Source: Cypionkella sp.
GTDB taxonomy: Bacteria > Pseudomonadota > Alphaproteobacteria > Rhodobacterales > Rhodobacteraceae
DNA: 14,062 bases
NCBI GenBank assembly: GCA_018063485.1
Contig: JAGPBG010000015.1
Location: 1 to 14,062 of the forward strand
Direction of reading: 5' to 3'
Positions 13,785 through 14,062 of the stretch are shown in pieces. Within the stretch, counting starts at the first letter, position 1; each line of letters opens with the position of its first letter. The position numbers and the translations under genes are program-made. The notes under the pieces were generated by a model that was not told where the DNA came from, did no database searches, and saw nothing but the letters and a program-made list of their open reading frames with translations.

Positions 13785-14062
13785 GGCAGAGCACCCGCCG
13801 TGATCGAATACAACTCGGACGGCTGCAACAGCAGATCCAGCGCGATCTTGAACGACACCGCCAGCACCATCATTGCCAGCAAAATGCGCAACTGCTCGCC
13901 CCGCAACTTGGTGCCGAACACCGTGCCAAGTTGCGCGCCAATCACGCCGCCTACGATCAACAAGGCGGCCAGCATGATATCCACCGTCTGGCTGGTGATG
14001 GCGTGCATCAAAGTCGTAAAGGCGGTCACAAAAATGATCTGAAACAGCGAGGTTCCCACCAC
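13781..14062 (-). CDS. TauE/SafE-type permease, C-terminal part (partial)
   Basis: The last 93 residues of an integral membrane protein run in from the right edge; the true start is outside, and the GTG at 14060-14062 is simply an internal codon at the cut. Three hydrophobic stretches are visible (SLFQIIFVTAFTTLMHAI, IMLAALLIVGGVIGAQLG, LRILLAMMVLAVSFKIALDLL). GGVIGAQLGTVFGTKLRGEQLRILLA is the characteristic repeat-2 motif of TauE/SafE permeases, which are proposed to export sulfite or sulfur-containing organic anions. Its partner gene follows with a 4-base overlap. Substrate cannot be judged from this part. Confidence 0.88.
   Translation of the reverse strand: MVGTSLFQIIFVTAFTTLMHAITSQTVDIMLAALLIVGGVIGAQLGTVFGTKLRGEQLRILLAMMVLAVSFKIALDLLLQPSELYSITAGALP

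Noticed and set aside
1..14062. CRISPR array, tRNA/rRNA, insertion sequence, phage or toxin-antitoxin system
   Set aside because: No regularly spaced repeats, cloverleaf-like sequence, transposase or integrase motifs were seen. The small RHH-like gene has no toxin partner next to it, so an antitoxin reading is not supported.

Overview
The window looks like chromosome from an alphaproteobacterium of the Rhodobacteraceae (Rhodobacter/Roseobacter) type. This rests on gene content and order, high GC, tight ATGA/TGATG gene junctions, a TIGR02186-type protein beside a TauE-like permease, and the recurring short sequence found after stop codons. Species cannot be named from the sequence alone. I see no IS element, prophage, CRISPR array, tRNA or rRNA, and no gene-free stretch longer than about 150 bp.

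Left part (1-2989, + strand). The tail of a YbjN-like gene is followed by three genes joined by 1-4 base overlaps: proC (proline synthesis), a CsaA-type tRNA-binding/chaperone protein, and a D-2-hydroxyacid dehydrogenase. A 152-bp gap with inverted repeats leads to a single sulfotransferase-family gene. It ends in an array of hairpins shared with the convergent fad operon.

Centre (3086-10678, - strand). This is a fatty-acyl-CoA (beta-oxidation) locus. In transcription order it reads MerR regulator 2, MerR regulator 1, acyl-CoA dehydrogenase, a 69-aa ribbon-helix-helix-like protein, glutathione S-transferase, thiolase (fadA), cupin, and the bifunctional hydratase/3-hydroxyacyl-CoA dehydrogenase (fadJ). 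Together the dehydrogenase, FadJ and FadA supply all four steps of a beta-oxidation turn. A cluster of ACGTCA/TGACGT half-sites lies in front of MerR regulator 1. One perfect 14-bp palindrome there overlaps the -35 box of a promoter with a 19-bp spacer, the spacing typical of MerR control.

Right part (10785-14062). Divergent from MerR regulator 2 run two PaaI-type hotdog thioesterases and a MATE efflux pump, all joined by ATGA overlaps. The MATE gene converges on a TIGR02186-type membrane-anchored protein, with interleaved stop codons. That gene in turn overlaps a TauE/SafE-type permease cut off by the window edge.

Most of this is ordinary metabolic chromosome. The parts that deserve a second look are the stop-codon-adjacent element present three times, the MerR operator cluster, the small RHH-like protein and cupin inside the beta-oxidation operon, the coupled thioesterase-thioesterase-MATE unit, and the open substrate question for the DmdC-like dehydrogenase.
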